Part shown: positions 43,232-52,850 of the stretch, piece by piece | Numbering within the stretch: position 1 is the stretch's first letter | Layout of the letters: the number at the start of each line of letters is the position of its first letter | Assembly: GCF_007785775.2 (NCBI RefSeq) | Contig: NZ_VNIK02000002.1 | Coordinates: forward strand, 395,017 to 459,016 | From: Flagellimonas hadalis | GTDB lineage: Bacteria; Bacteroidota; Bacteroidia; Flavobacteriales; Flavobacteriaceae | Reading direction: 5' to 3' | DNA length: 64,000 nt | Notes under the pieces: model-generated | Seen by the model: only the letters and a program-made list of their open reading frames with translations | Databases searched by the model: none | What the model was told of the DNA's origin: nothing | Made by a program: the position numbers and the translations under genes

Positions 43232-43816
43232 ATGAATTTCAATTTTAAGGAGATAGCCACCGCCGGAATGATCTTGTTTGCCGTGATAGACATTTTGGGA
43301 AGCATCCCGGTCATCATTTCATTAAGGAAAAAAGTGGGGCATATCCAATCCGAAAAGGCATCCCTTGTTGCCGCTTGTATCATGGTCGCTTTCCTGTTCG
43401 TGGGGGAGCGCATCCTTTCATTGATCGGAATAGATGTGAATTCCTTTGCGGTCGCGGGTTCTTTCATCATTTTTTTCCTGGCCATTGAAATGATCTTGGG
43501 CATCACGCTCTACAGGGACGATGTGCCGGAGACCGCCTCCATTGTGCCCATCGCCTTCCCCCTTATTGCCGGGGCCGGAACCATGACCTCCCTTTTGGCA
43601 TTGCGGGCAGAATATCATGTGGAGAACATTATCGTTGCCATTGTTCTAAACGTTATCTTTGTATACGCCGTTCTCAAGTCCAGTGCCAAGATTGAACGGG
43701 TGTTGGGAAAGAACGGTCTCAGCATTATCCGGAAAGTGTTTGGGGTGGTACTCTTGGCAATTGCCGTGAAATTGTTTGCCACCAACATCAACCAACTCTT
43801 TGAGCACGGGCTTTAA
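43232..43816 (+). CDS. MarC-family membrane protein
   Basis: A 194-residue inner-membrane protein with six hydrophobic segments, starting MNFNFKEIATAGMILFAVID. The FPLIAGAGTMTSLLAL segment is the MarC signature. Despite its name the family is not known to confer antibiotic resistance, and the function is unknown. Followed 9 nt later by a small two-TM protein. The upstream promoter fixes the start. Confidence 0.9.
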   Translation: MNFNFKEIATAGMILFAVIDILGSIPVIISLRKKVGHIQSEKASLVAACIMVAFLFVGERILSLIGIDVNSFAVAGSFIIFFLAIEMILGITLYRDDVPETASIVPIAFPLIAGAGTMTSLLALRAEYHVENIIVAIVLNVIFVYAVLKSSAKIERVLGKNGLSIIRKVFGVVLLAIAVKLFATNINQLFEHGL

Positions 43817-43825
43817 AAATTTGTC

Positions 43826-44032
43826 ATGAACAGAACATTCAGTGTGATCCTTATTATTTTGGCCCTGGGCCTCATTGCGTACAATGTGACCTTGGTTGAT
43901 TTTGAAGAACCTTTTCAAGGTGACAGTACCATTGCACTGATTGGCATCATGGCCTCTTTGTGTGCCGTAGTGCTGCTGTTGATCTACATTACCTCCAAAA
44001 AGGTGGAGAACAAGCTCAAGAACAGGGACTGA
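43826..44032 (+). CDS. Small two-TM membrane protein
   Basis: A 68-residue protein with two hydrophobic helices (about 5-22 and 36-56) joined by an acidic loop, and a short basic tail (KKVENKLKNRD). It is 9 nt after the MarC-like gene and so co-transcribed. No known family recognised; possibly an accessory of the MarC protein. Confidence 0.75.
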   Translation: MNRTFSVILIILALGLIAYNVTLVDFEEPFQGDSTIALIGIMASLCAVVLLLIYITSKKVENKLKNRD

Positions 44033-44116
44033 ACAACCTGACCGCAGAGCCAAGACCGCTCCGCTTTTGGAACCAAGAAAATAGACTTTTGGTTTCCGCC
44101 TATTCCTTTTGATAAA

Positions 44117-45745
44117 TTATCGGTCGAGGTTTACCGCACCGACCTGCGTCTTTTCGAAGGCTTGTGCATCCAAATCCTTGACTTTCATCAACATGGCATC
44201 AAAATCGCCCTTGATCTGTGCGGAAAGGTTGGGTGAAAAGAGTTGCTCTGCAATATTGGCCTTCAAGTAGGCCTTTATTTTTTCCTCGTAGGCATAAAAA
44301 TCCAACTTTACCTTTCTGTCCAAAACGAATTGGATGAACTGGTCAAAAAGGATATCGTCCACAGTGAACTCTTCCAAAAATTGGTTTTGGTCATATCCCG
44401 AGTAACGGGTCCGATCTTCTTCCAAATGTTCAAAAACAAACCGGGAAAAGAACTGATATGTATCGTCCATGCTCTCAATGGCCTCCTCCTCATTGCTTCC
44501 GATAGGTACAAACACGTCGGGTATGATTCCGCCGCCGCCGTAGACCACTTTTCCTTTGGGCGTCACAAATCGCAACGAATCCGCCACTTTGATGCTGTCC
44601 GCGGAAACCAGCTCTCCATTGCTGTAGCGCTCCATGAATTTGTGATAATAATCCTTGTTGCCGTCCTTGTAAGATCTTTGGATGGAACGTCCCGTGGGGG
44701 TGTAGTATCTGGAAACCGTAAGGCGGACTGCTGAGCCGTCCCCGAGGTCCATTTCGCGCTGTACCAATCCCTTTCCAAAGGAACGCCTGCCCACTATGGT
44801 ACCTATATCGTTGTCCTGCAATGCCCCGGCAATGATCTCACTGGCCGATGCGGAACGCTCATTGATCAACACATACACAGGTTTGTCTTCAAAATCCCCT
44901 TTATCAGTGGCAAAGGCCTTTTTCACCCTGCCTTTTTTGTTCTTGGTGAAGAGGATGAGCTTGTCCTCGGTCAAAAATTCATCGGCCAGTTTCTCAGCTA
45001 TCCCCAAATACCCCCCAGGATTGTCCCTTAAGTCCAAAACCAATTTTTGGGCACCTCTCAGTTTTAATTTTTTTAGGGCATCCTTGAATTCCCCGAATGT
45101 GGATTCGGCAAAACGGTTGATCTTGATATAGCCAATGTCCTTGGTGAGCATGTAATACCCATCCACGCTCCTGATGGGCACCCGATCACGGGTAACCGAC
45201 AAATCCATCATCCTGTTTTCTGTTTTTCTATACACCTTTAGGTTCACCTTGGTCCCCACCTTTCCCTTGAGGGTGGACACCACTTCATCATTGGGTATCC
45301 TTCTTCCGAACAGGGTGTCCTTGTCGGCCATCAATATGCGGTCGCCCGGTCTGATGCCGCTGATGTAACTTGGGCCGTTCTTTATGGTCCTGATCACGGT
45401 GATGGTGTCGCGGAACATGTAAAAGCTCACGCCTATGCCCGCAAAATCCCCCTTCATGTTCTCTGAGACCTCTTTCATCTCACTTTTGGGAATATAGACG
45501 GAATGGGGATCCAGTTTGCCCAAAATATTGTTCACGGTGACATCAACGATACTGTCCGTATCGATTTCATCTACATATTCATAATCGATATAGTCGATGA
45601 GGCGGTTGAGCTTGTCCTTTTTGGAATTGGTGGAGAAGAGCTTCTCCGGGGTGTCATTGAAATGGAGCTTCCCCCCGATAAATATCCCTATCGCGACCGC
45701 AAGAGCAAGCAATGTTGGCCATAAATAACCTTTGATCTTTTTCAT
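44117..45745 (-). CDS. S41-family C-terminal processing peptidase
   Basis: A 542-residue envelope serine protease. An N-terminal signal anchor (about 7-24), a PDZ domain (about 85-165, GIGVSFYMFRDTITV onward) and the S41 core are present. The catalytic Ser lies in RSASASEIIAG (about residue 300) and the Lys in SFGKGLVQ (about 325), the Ser-Lys dyad spacing of CtpA. A C-terminal helical part follows. It would trim C-termini of envelope proteins. The dCMP deaminase gene lies 15 nt upstream on the same strand. Confidence 0.94.
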   Translation of the reverse strand: MKKIKGYLWPTLLALAVAIGIFIGGKLHFNDTPEKLFSTNSKKDKLNRLIDYIDYEYVDEIDTDSIVDVTVNNILGKLDPHSVYIPKSEMKEVSENMKGDFAGIGVSFYMFRDTITVIRTIKNGPSYISGIRPGDRILMADKDTLFGRRIPNDEVVSTLKGKVGTKVNLKVYRKTENRMMDLSVTRDRVPIRSVDGYYMLTKDIGYIKINRFAESTFGEFKDALKKLKLRGAQKLVLDLRDNPGGYLGIAEKLADEFLTEDKLILFTKNKKGRVKKAFATDKGDFEDKPVYVLINERSASASEIIAGALQDNDIGTIVGRRSFGKGLVQREMDLGDGSAVRLTVSRYYTPTGRSIQRSYKDGNKDYYHKFMERYSNGELVSADSIKVADSLRFVTPKGKVVYGGGGIIPDVFVPIGSNEEEAIESMDDTYQFFSRFVFEHLEEDRTRYSGYDQNQFLEEFTVDDILFDQFIQFVLDRKVKLDFYAYEEKIKAYLKANIAEQLFSPNLSAQIKGDFDAMLMKVKDLDAQAFEKTQVGAVNLDR

Positions 45746-45760
45746 AATAGCAGTTGAGGT

Positions 45761-46207
45761 TCAAACCATTTCCTCTACAACGGGCAAATGTAGGATCTCC
45801 ACACCGGCCTTCTCCAGGAATTTCAAACCAGAATCATCTTTGTATGCCTGTTGGTACACCACACGTTTTATGCCAGACTGGTGCACCAGCTTGCTGCATT
45901 CCCTACATGGGGACAGCGTGATGTACAATGTGGCCCCTTCACAGGACTGGGTGGAGGAAGCTACCTTGAGTATGGCATTGGCCTCGGCATGGAGCACATA
46001 CCATTTGGTATATCCTTGATCGTCCTCGCAGATGTTCTCAAAACCAGTGGGCGTTCCGTTGTACCCATCGGATATGATCATACGGTCCTTGACAATGATG
46101 GCCCCCACCTGCCTTCTTTTGCAGTAGGAGAGTTTTCCCCATTCCTGGGCCATCCGCAGGTAGGCCTTGTCATATTTTTCTTGTTTGCTCTCCTTCATAG
46201 GTGTCAT
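45761..46207 (-). CDS. dCMP deaminase family protein (ComEB-like)
   Basis: Zinc deaminase of 148 residues that should convert dCMP to dUMP for thymidylate synthesis. Zinc and catalytic residues are H73-A-E75 (LHAEANAI) and P-C101-x-x-C104 (SPCREC). The long segment VGAIIVKDRMIISDGYNGTP is typical of dCMP deaminases. The start at ATG 46207 was preferred to a TTG two codons upstream. It heads an operon with the S41 protease; such pairing recurs in Flavobacteriia. Confidence 0.92.
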   Translation of the reverse strand: MTPMKESKQEKYDKAYLRMAQEWGKLSYCKRRQVGAIIVKDRMIISDGYNGTPTGFENICEDDQGYTKWYVLHAEANAILKVASSTQSCEGATLYITLSPCRECSKLVHQSGIKRVVYQQAYKDDSGLKFLEKAGVEILHLPVVEEMV

Positions 46208-46288
46208 TAGCAAAAATGCTGATGTTGAAATAAATATACCTGCTTTGGAAGACCCTTACAACCTTATTCGGTTAAATTTAACGGGGTC

Positions 46289-46873
46289 CTACATGGGAAA
46301 CGTGGCAATGAGCAGGGGTATTGTGATGGCGATGATCAAAATGGAAGCCACCGCAATAAAAATGGGCCTTTTTACCTTAAATAGGTTCAAGACCACATAA
46401 GCAATGGAAAGGACGACCAAAATAACGGTCACCTGCGAAAGCTCTATCCCGGTTGCGAAGCCCAACAATGGGGTGATCTTGTCCTCTTCTTCAGCCATCA
46501 ACATTTTAAAATAGTTGGAAAACCCAAAACCATGGACCAATCCAAAAAAGGAGGTGGCCAAAATGTGCAGAAAAAGACCAACATCCATGGCCTCCTTGAA
46601 CACATAGGTAAAGTTGAAAAGCGCAGTCAACAAGATGGTCACGGGAATCAGGAACTCTATAAGGCCCACATCAACCGTAACCACTTCATAAACGGAAAAC
46701 GCCAGTGAAATACAGTGGGTAATGGTAAAAACCGTGGCCAAGATCAATACCCGTTTCCATTGCTTAAAGGTAAAGGGCACGGCCAATGCCGATAGGAACA
46801 GGATATGATCATAGGCCCCAAAATCCAACACGTGGTTCAGCCCCAGTTTGATGTAAAATATGAAATCTTGCAT
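46289..46873 (-). CDS. HupE/UreJ-family membrane protein
   Basis: A 194-residue membrane protein with about six hydrophobic segments. Conserved HVLDFGAYDHILFL, THCISLAFS and FGLVHGFGFSN motifs place it in the HupE/UreJ_2 family, whose founding members are linked to nickel or cobalt. The His-rich motifs could bind metal. No hydrogenase or urease genes are nearby, so its substrate is unknown. Monocistronic. A perfect 12-bp palindrome (46271-46282, gttaaatttaac) lies just after its stop. Confidence 0.87.
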   Translation of the reverse strand: MQDFIFYIKLGLNHVLDFGAYDHILFLSALAVPFTFKQWKRVLILATVFTITHCISLAFSVYEVVTVDVGLIEFLIPVTILLTALFNFTYVFKEAMDVGLFLHILATSFFGLVHGFGFSNYFKMLMAEEEDKITPLLGFATGIELSQVTVILVVLSIAYVVLNLFKVKRPIFIAVASILIIAITIPLLIATFPM

Positions 46874-47007
46874 GGTGTTTTTTATTCGGTTATTGGGTTA
46901 TTTGGGGTTGTTCGATAATTGTTTTTCAAGTTTCAGGTTTGGTAAAGTTTAGGGGTTATAGTTCAAATTGAAACGCACATTCCACCAACTTCCAATTCCC
47001 ATCTAAA

Positions 47008-47733
47008 TTACGAAATCCCCCGTTCCTTTTGTATGGTCTCATAGGCCTTTTGCACTTCTTTGAACTTCTCCTCTGCCCCCTTTTTGATGGCTTCGTCCTC
47101 GGTCACCACACGGTCGGGATGGTATTTTTTGGCCATATTGCGATAGGCCTTCTTTATCTCCTCGTCCGTGGCATCCTTGCCCACCTCCAGTATTTTATAT
47201 GCATTGTCGGCAGACTTGATGAACATCGCCATGATGCTCTCAAAATCATAAGGCCCCACTTTCAAGTAGCCCGCAATCTCCCTCAACTTGTTGATTTCTG
47301 CCTGGCTTACCTGTCCATCCGCCTGGGCAATCCCGAACAGAAAGTGCAACAATTGCAACCGGACCTCATATCGGGTGCGCTGTGCCAGATAGGAGCATAT
47401 GCGTTGTGCGGATATCTCCCGTTTTTTGATGACCTCGTTGAAGGTCCTGAAAATGGCATTGGCCTTTTCCTTGCCATACGTGCTCAAAAAATATTGCCGC
47501 ACATAGTCCAGCTCCCTTTGGCTCACCTGGCCATCGGCCTTGATGATGATGGAGCAGAGCGAAAGCAGGTTCAGTTCAAAATCGGCAGGTGAGACCGTCT
47601 GTCGGGTGAAATTTTTTGCACCACTGTCAGATTTTCCAAGACTGTCCATAAGGCTTCCCAGAAAAAAGCCCAGCACAGCACCTGGAAACCGAAACAAAAA
47701 ATAGCCAAGAACAGCGGCCACCCATTTGATCAT
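47008..47733 (-). CDS. DjlA-like membrane J-domain protein (TerB + DnaJ)
   Basis: A 241-residue membrane co-chaperone. A short hydrophobic N-terminus ([20 protein letters not shown]) is followed by a TerB-like helical domain (about 50-160, with two ADGQVSQ repeats carrying acidic residues) and a C-terminal J domain with the HPD motif (KYHPDRVV). It would stimulate a DnaK-type Hsp70 at the membrane. The start at 47733 was chosen over a longer frame because the DjlA-type N-terminus starts there. Divergent from the bacilliredoxin gene. Confidence 0.92.
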   Translation of the reverse strand: MIKWVAAVLGYFLFRFPGAVLGFFLGSLMDSLGKSDSGAKNFTRQTVSPADFELNLLSLCSIIIKADGQVSQRELDYVRQYFLSTYGKEKANAIFRTFNEVIKKREISAQRICSYLAQRTRYEVRLQLLHFLFGIAQADGQVSQAEINKLREIAGYLKVGPYDFESIMAMFIKSADNAYKILEVGKDATDEEIKKAYRNMAKKYHPDRVVTEDEAIKKGAEEKFKEVQKAYETIQKERGIS

Positions 47734-47825
47734 CCTGCAAATTTTAAACCCCAAATATAGGGCTTTACCCAAGAAACAAAATCTTAAGCAATGTTAAGGG
47801 TGATGAAAAAAACCCGACAAAGCCG

Positions 47826-47833
47826 TATCTTTG
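47826..47833 (+). promoter_or_regulatory. -7 promoter box of the bacilliredoxin gene
   Basis: TATCTTTG, perfect TAnnTTTG, 13 nt before the ATG at 47847, predicting a leader of about 10 nt. Confidence 0.65.
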
Positions 47834-47846
47834 TACTTTAATAAAA

Positions 47847-48266
47847 ATGAAGCCTATGTATCCCGAAGAATTGGTAAAACCCATGCGAGCAGACTTGGCC
47901 ACGGCCGGGTTTGAAGAACTATATACAAGTGAGGCAGTTGAAAACGCGCTGAAGAAGGAAGGTACCACCCTTGTCGTGGTGAATTCCGTTTGCGGTTGTG
48001 CCGCGGCCAATGCCAGGCCAGCTGCCAAATTGAGCCTACAGAACAGCAAAAAACCGGACCACTTGGTGACCGTTTTTGCAGGAGTGGACACCGAAGCGGT
48101 GAACACGGCAAGAAACCACATGATCCCATTCCCTCCATCTTCACCCAGTATGGCCCTTTTCAGGGATGGTGAACTGGTGCACATGATAGAGAGGCATCAT
48201 ATTGAGGGAAGACCAGCGGAACTCATTGCCGAAAATTTGATGGAAGCCTACAACGAGTTTTGTTGA
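47847..48266 (+). CDS. BrxA/BrxB-family bacilliredoxin
   Basis: A 139-residue thioredoxin-like protein of the YphP/YqiW family, with a C49-G-C51 active site (NSVCGCAAANARP). In Bacillus these proteins reduce bacillithiol-mixed disulfides; Flavobacteriia also make bacillithiol-like thiols, so a similar redox role is plausible. Strong promoter and terminator on both sides make it monocistronic. Confidence 0.93.
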   Translation: MKPMYPEELVKPMRADLATAGFEELYTSEAVENALKKEGTTLVVVNSVCGCAAANARPAAKLSLQNSKKPDHLVTVFAGVDTEAVNTARNHMIPFPPSSPSMALFRDGELVHMIERHHIEGRPAELIAENLMEAYNEFC

Positions 48267-48290
48267 TTCCTTCCATGACTTAAATTACAT

Positions 48291-48316
48291 GCCACCCTAA
48301 AGGGTGGTTTTTTATT
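48291..48316 (+). terminator. Intrinsic terminator of the bacilliredoxin gene
   Basis: Stem ccaccc/gggtgg (48292-48297 and 48302-48307) with a 4-nt loop, then six T and a further T-rich tail. Confidence 0.88.
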
Positions 48317-48346
48317 TTTACGATCAACTATATGTAAGTTCTAGCC

Positions 48347-49084
48347 GTGATAAAATTGTTCTCCTATCCCTTGACCGTACTTTTCTTCCTTTTTTTTGGT
48401 TTGGTCCTGGTCATTTTTCATCCCATCCAATGGTTCTGTCTAAAGGTGTTCGGGTATGATGCGCACAAAAGAAGTGTATCGGTATTGAACTGGTTGATCA
48501 TGCGGTGCACCAATGTGTTGGGCACACGCTACAAATTTGAAAATCCACACATCATCCCGACAGATAGGCCCTTGATCATCGTGACCAACCACCAAAGCAT
48601 GTACGACATTCCCCCCATCATTTGGTACATGCGGAAACACCATCCCAAATTTGTGAGCAAAATAGAGCTGGGCAAGGGCATCCCGAGTGTGTCCTTCAAC
48701 CTCCGGCATGGCGGCTCGGCACTTATTGATAGAAAAGATCCCAAGCAATCCATCACTGAGCTCCAAAAATTGGGGAAATATATTGAGGCGCACCAGCGCA
48801 GTGCGGTCATTTTCCCCGAGGGCACCCGCAGTCGCACCGGGGCCCCAAAACCCTTCAGGACCACCGGGCTCAAGGTTTTGATGAAGCAGGCACCTTCTGC
48901 CTTGATCGTCCCCATCAGCATCAACAATTCCTGGAAACTGCTCCGCTATGGAAAATTCCCGATGGGGCTAGGTTCCCATGTCCAGTTCCAAGTACACGCC
49001 CCATTCGAGAACAAAGGGAACGCCGATGAGCTCATTGCCAAGGCCGAAGCACAGATCGTATCAGGAATACACACCTCCAAATGA
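48347..49084 (+). CDS. plsC: 1-acyl-sn-glycerol-3-phosphate acyltransferase
   Basis: Acylates lysophosphatidate to phosphatidate in phospholipid synthesis. The 245-residue protein has an N-terminal membrane segment, the N81-H-x4-D87 acyltransferase motif (NHQSMYD) and the glycerophosphate-binding motif FPEGTRSRTG (about 156-165). GTG start at 48347. The stop overlaps the start of the HD hydrolase gene (ATGA), so the two are co-translated. Confidence 0.95.
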   Translation: MIKLFSYPLTVLFFLFFGLVLVIFHPIQWFCLKVFGYDAHKRSVSVLNWLIMRCTNVLGTRYKFENPHIIPTDRPLIIVTNHQSMYDIPPIIWYMRKHHPKFVSKIELGKGIPSVSFNLRHGGSALIDRKDPKQSITELQKLGKYIEAHQRSAVIFPEGTRSRTGAPKPFRTTGLKVLMKQAPSALIVPISINNSWKLLRYGKFPMGLGSHVQFQVHAPFENKGNADELIAKAEAQIVSGIHTSK

Positions 49085-49740
49085 ACAACGACCCTCTCCT
49101 GGAAAGAACCATCGAATTTGTCAAAGAAACGCTCCAAGATGCGGAAGGCGGACATGATTGGTTCCATATTGAACGGGTATTCAACACCTCCAACATGCTC
49201 TTACAGCATGAAAAAGCAAATGCGTTGACCGTGCAATTGGCCGCACTTTTGCACGACATTGCCGACCCCAAGTTCCATCAGGGCGATGAATCCATTGGTC
49301 CGAAAATGGCCCGTGGGTTTCTGGAATCCGAAGGTGTGGATGAAAAAACCATCGAGCATGTGGTAAAGATCATCCAACACATGTCCTTTAAAAACAGTCT
49401 GGATGGGGAGGGGCAAAAATTCACCTCCAAAGAACTGGAAATTGTGCAGGATGCGGACCGATTGGATGCCATGGGTGCTATCGGCATTGCCCGAGCCTTC
49501 AACTATGGGGGTTTCAAAAACAGGCCCCTCTACGACCCGAGCATCCCTCCCAACCCCAACATGACCAAGGAGGAGTACAAGGCCTCCAAAGCGCCTACCA
49601 TCAACCATTTTTATGAAAAGCTGTTGTTGCTGAAAGAAGGCATGAACACCACGACCGGGAAAAAAATGGCCCAAGAGCGGCACCAGTTCATGCTGGACTA
49701 TCTTGGGCAATTCTTTAAGGAAACTGGTTTCTCTTTATAA
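49081..49740 (+). CDS. HD-domain phosphohydrolase
   Basis: A 219-residue metal-dependent hydrolase of the YedJ/HDIG type. Metal-binding histidines and aspartates lie in GGHDWFHIERVF (about 23-34) and ALLHDIADPKFH (about 55-66), with a further D at QDADRLDAMGAIG. The substrate is unknown, perhaps a nucleotide. Translationally coupled to plsC. Convergent with the GT2 gene, 11 bp apart. Confidence 0.92.
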   Translation: MNNDPLLERTIEFVKETLQDAEGGHDWFHIERVFNTSNMLLQHEKANALTVQLAALLHDIADPKFHQGDESIGPKMARGFLESEGVDEKTIEHVVKIIQHMSFKNSLDGEGQKFTSKELEIVQDADRLDAMGAIGIARAFNYGGFKNRPLYDPSIPPNPNMTKEEYKASKAPTINHFYEKLLLLKEGMNTTTGKKMAQERHQFMLDYLGQFFKETGFSL

Positions 49741-49751
49741 ACCGTTCCGAA

Positions 49752-51197
49752 TTATTTCTTCTGTGGCAATCCGCGGGTCAACCAGCCTCTTTTACTGGCC
49801 GTGGCAATGGCATATGGGGTAATCCAGAAGAGACCAAATGTGTATAGGATGCTATAGGAATAGGCCCAGAACGATTCGGAAGCCTCATACCTTTTCGCAT
49901 AGAAGAAAACCGGGAACGTCGTCAATATCAATATGCTGACCAGTGTGGAACTGAAGAACAGCAAAGGGTGTGTCAGGATAAAGAACAACATGAAGATCAA
50001 AAACGGATAGCTCATGATGATTTTTAGGAATTGGCTCACAAACAACAGTCGAGTACCTGACTTTGGTCCTTTGCGGAAATTGGTGAACACGTATTTTGAC
50101 ATTTCGATGTTCTCGCGAACGTTGCTCCTTCCCCATCGGATGAACATCTTGTACAACCCTTTGTACTTTTCAGGAACGTTGGTGTAGCAGTAGGCATTTC
50201 TTTGGAAAAGCACATGGTGTCCCTGTTTCAGGATCATGTTGGTCATGGCGCGATCTTCACCAATATCGGAGGGTTTCCCCATAAATGTCTGGTTGATCCA
50301 TGCCGGAAGGCATTTGAACACCGCGGAACTTCTATAGGCCGCCAATGCCCCAGGCGTGCACAACACAGAGTTTAAAGTGCTTTCCGCAGAACGGACAAAC
50401 TCAAAGCTGAGTACAAAGCTCACATCCAACATTTTTGGCAGAATGGCCCTCTTGTTGTTCAGCACCCGAATATTTCCAGCAACCGCCCCTACTTCTTTAT
50501 TGGTCACGAACGGGCTCACCAACTTTCGCAATGTTTCTGGCTTTACAATGGAATCACTGTCCACAGTTACGAAAACCTCACCAGTTCCTTCATTGAAACC
50601 ACGGTACAGTGCATGTCGTTTTCCCATGTTCTTTGGCTGTTTGAAAATGGTCACACAATCGCCGAGTTCCCTTTTTGCCTCTTGTATCCAATACCAAGTA
50701 TCATCTTGGCTACCATCGTCTATGGCGAGTAACTGTAATTTCTCTTTGGGAAAATCACTTTCGGCCAAGCTCTTGAGCGTATGCCAAACTTGTTTCCCTT
50801 CGTTATATGCAGGGACAATCACGGTGCAAGTGGGCAGTTCTTCATTGGACACGGAGGCGATGGGCTTATACTTAAAGAACCTGTACACCATGAAAAGAAA
50901 ATAACAGGCCTTGAAAATAAAAAGTGCCAGGGCCACCATCATAAAGGTGTACCCCAACCCAGAACTTTTTCGTTCCAGATTGAATTGTTCAAAATCTCCT
51001 TGAAGTATGTATACCAAATAAGCGGAACCCAACATAAGAACAAAGGTGCTGCCCATTACAAAGACTCCCCATGCATCTGCTGTTTCGAAAAAGGTGCGTA
51101 TTTTATTTTGTTGAAGTAATTTTTTTATCCCATAAAAAAAATGTTGTGTGTCTTGTGCTGAAATTGAATCTGGTTGATTGGATATTGTCTTCCCCAT
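49752..51197 (-). CDS. Membrane glycosyltransferase family 2 protein
   Basis: A 481-residue processive-type glycosyltransferase. Two N-terminal TM segments (about 45-70 and 85-115), a GT-A domain (TVIVPAYNEGKQVWHTLKSL, DDGSQDD, VTVDSDS (the DxD-type metal site), GEDRAMTN and an RWGRS motif like QxxRW), then three or four C-terminal TMs. The layout resembles hyaluronan/chitin/cellulose synthases. The product is unknown. Monocistronic; it points away from the oxidoreductase gene. Confidence 0.9.
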   Translation of the reverse strand: MGKTISNQPDSISAQDTQHFFYGIKKLLQQNKIRTFFETADAWGVFVMGSTFVLMLGSAYLVYILQGDFEQFNLERKSSGLGYTFMMVALALFIFKACYFLFMVYRFFKYKPIASVSNEELPTCTVIVPAYNEGKQVWHTLKSLAESDFPKEKLQLLAIDDGSQDDTWYWIQEAKRELGDCVTIFKQPKNMGKRHALYRGFNEGTGEVFVTVDSDSIVKPETLRKLVSPFVTNKEVGAVAGNIRVLNNKRAILPKMLDVSFVLSFEFVRSAESTLNSVLCTPGALAAYRSSAVFKCLPAWINQTFMGKPSDIGEDRAMTNMILKQGHHVLFQRNAYCYTNVPEKYKGLYKMFIRWGRSNVRENIEMSKYVFTNFRKGPKSGTRLLFVSQFLKIIMSYPFLIFMLFFILTHPLLFFSSTLVSILILTTFPVFFYAKRYEASESFWAYSYSILYTFGLFWITPYAIATASKRGWLTRGLPQKK

Positions 51198-51392
51198 GCT
51201 GTACTTTTTTAGTTCTTTCCCCTGATTTACGTAGCTTCTTTACATTTAGATCATGAACTTCCCATATTTAACGTAACGCTAACTTTATTGAAACTTTTGG
51301 CCCTCTTTCATACCATAATGATTTTTCAGTTGGCCTTGGACAATGGCACTTTTTTGTATCTTGTGATGGACATTTAAATCAAACTAAACAAA

Positions 51393-52817
51393 ATGCAAAG
51401 AAGAAAGTTCCTAAAAAATGCCGCGGCCGCCTCGGCCGCTTTTTCCATTGTACCGAGCCATGTTTTGGGCAAAATGCATGTTCCTCCGAGTGATACCCTA
51501 TATGTTGCTGCTTTTGGAGTAGGTGGAAGAGGAAATGGTGTGATCCAAGGATTGAATGCCACCGGCAGAGTGAAATTTGTGTCCTTCTGTGATGTGGACG
51601 ACCGAAGGGCAAAACCTACCTACGATCTTTTCCCCAACGTAAAAAGATATAAAGATTTCAGAAAGGTCTATGATGAGCAATTGAAGGACATCGATGCCGT
51701 AATGGTCGCAACGCCAGACCATACACATGCCACCATAGCACTTCCGTTCATGCGGGAGAAAAAACATGCCTATGTGGAAAAACCATTGACCCACAACATC
51801 CACGAGGCCCGCTTGATGACCCAAGTGGCCAAGGAAAAAGGCATTGTGACGCAAATGGGAAACCAAGGTGCTTCCAGCGATGACAGCCGTATTGCCCGTG
51901 AATGGGTGGAGTCTGGGGTCATCGGAAAAATACACACCATTGACTGCTGGACCAACCGCCCCGTGTGGCCACAAGGTGTGCCGACGCCTACCCAAAAAGA
52001 CCGTATTCCCAAGGAACTGGATTGGGACCTCTGGTTGGGCCCTGCTGCCATGAGAGATTATAATGACGCCTATCTTCCCTTTAAATGGAGAGGATTCTGG
52101 GATTTTGGAACAGGGGCATTGGGCGATATGGGTTGCCACATCATGGAAACCCCTTTCAGTGTGCTGGACCTTGGATATCCTACGGAAGCCGAAGCCAGTT
52201 GCACCACGGTTTGGGTAGATGATTTTGTGGAGGCCGATTATAGCCATTCCTGTCCTCCATCATCCAAGATCCACTTGAAATTTGAGCATGAGGAACATGG
52301 TGACATCGCCCTGAACTGGTATGATGGTGGACTTAAACCCGATCTACCGGATGAACTGAAAGATGGGGAAACCATTGGCGATACCGGTGGGGGAACTATA
52401 ATGTACGGTGATAAGGGTACTTTGATATGCGACACCTATTCCAGAAACGCCCGTCTGTTGCCATCCAACATGATGGACCTATACAAATCCCCTGCCCCAA
52501 AATACCCACGGATTCCAGGGGGAATGGACGGACACATTGCCAACTTTGTTGATGGTTGCCTGAACGGGGCAGCCACATCATCGAACTTTGATAAGGCGGG
52601 TCGATTGACCGAGACCGTACTTATGGGGAACTTGGCCGTACAGGCCTATCAGTATAAGGAACTGAAACCCGGAAAAACGGCCAGGGATTGGGATCCATAC
52701 GATTCTCCAGGAAGAAGAAAACTGTTGTGGGACGGTGAGAACATGAAGATCACCAACTATGACAAGGCCAATGAGTGGGTGACCCGCGACTATCGAGAAG
52801 GGTGGGAGCTGAAGTAA
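51393..52817 (+). CDS. Tat-exported Gfo/Idh/MocA-family oxidoreductase
   Basis: A 474-residue protein with a twin-arginine signal (MQRRKFLKNAAAASAAFS) and Rossmann motif GVGGRGNGVI (about 49-58), VEKPLTHNIHEA (EKP motif, about 128-139), and substrate-domain segments GALGDMGCHIMETPF and the late DPYDSPGRRKLLWDG. Exported family members carry bound NAD and include GH109-type glycosidases and sugar oxidoreductases; the reaction here is not known. It may use oxidised sugars like the 22-35 kb island. Monocistronic, followed by a REP-like repeat. Confidence 0.92.
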   Translation: MQRRKFLKNAAAASAAFSIVPSHVLGKMHVPPSDTLYVAAFGVGGRGNGVIQGLNATGRVKFVSFCDVDDRRAKPTYDLFPNVKRYKDFRKVYDEQLKDIDAVMVATPDHTHATIALPFMREKKHAYVEKPLTHNIHEARLMTQVAKEKGIVTQMGNQGASSDDSRIAREWVESGVIGKIHTIDCWTNRPVWPQGVPTPTQKDRIPKELDWDLWLGPAAMRDYNDAYLPFKWRGFWDFGTGALGDMGCHIMETPFSVLDLGYPTEAEASCTTVWVDDFVEADYSHSCPPSSKIHLKFEHEEHGDIALNWYDGGLKPDLPDELKDGETIGDTGGGTIMYGDKGTLICDTYSRNARLLPSNMMDLYKSPAPKYPRIPGGMDGHIANFVDGCLNGAATSSNFDKAGRLTETVLMGNLAVQAYQYKELKPGKTARDWDPYDSPGRRKLLWDGENMKITNYDKANEWVTRDYREGWELK

Positions 52818-52850
52818 GCCATCCATGTTAGAACCTAAAAGGTTACCCTC

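Noticed and set aside
44060..44116. Hairpin aaccaa/ttggtt as a terminator between convergent genes
   Set aside because: Short stem with a long loop and no T-run on either strand.
46271..46282. 12-bp palindrome gttaaatttaac as an operator
   Set aside because: It lies after the HupE-like stop, not in a promoter region, and is AT-rich enough to arise by chance.
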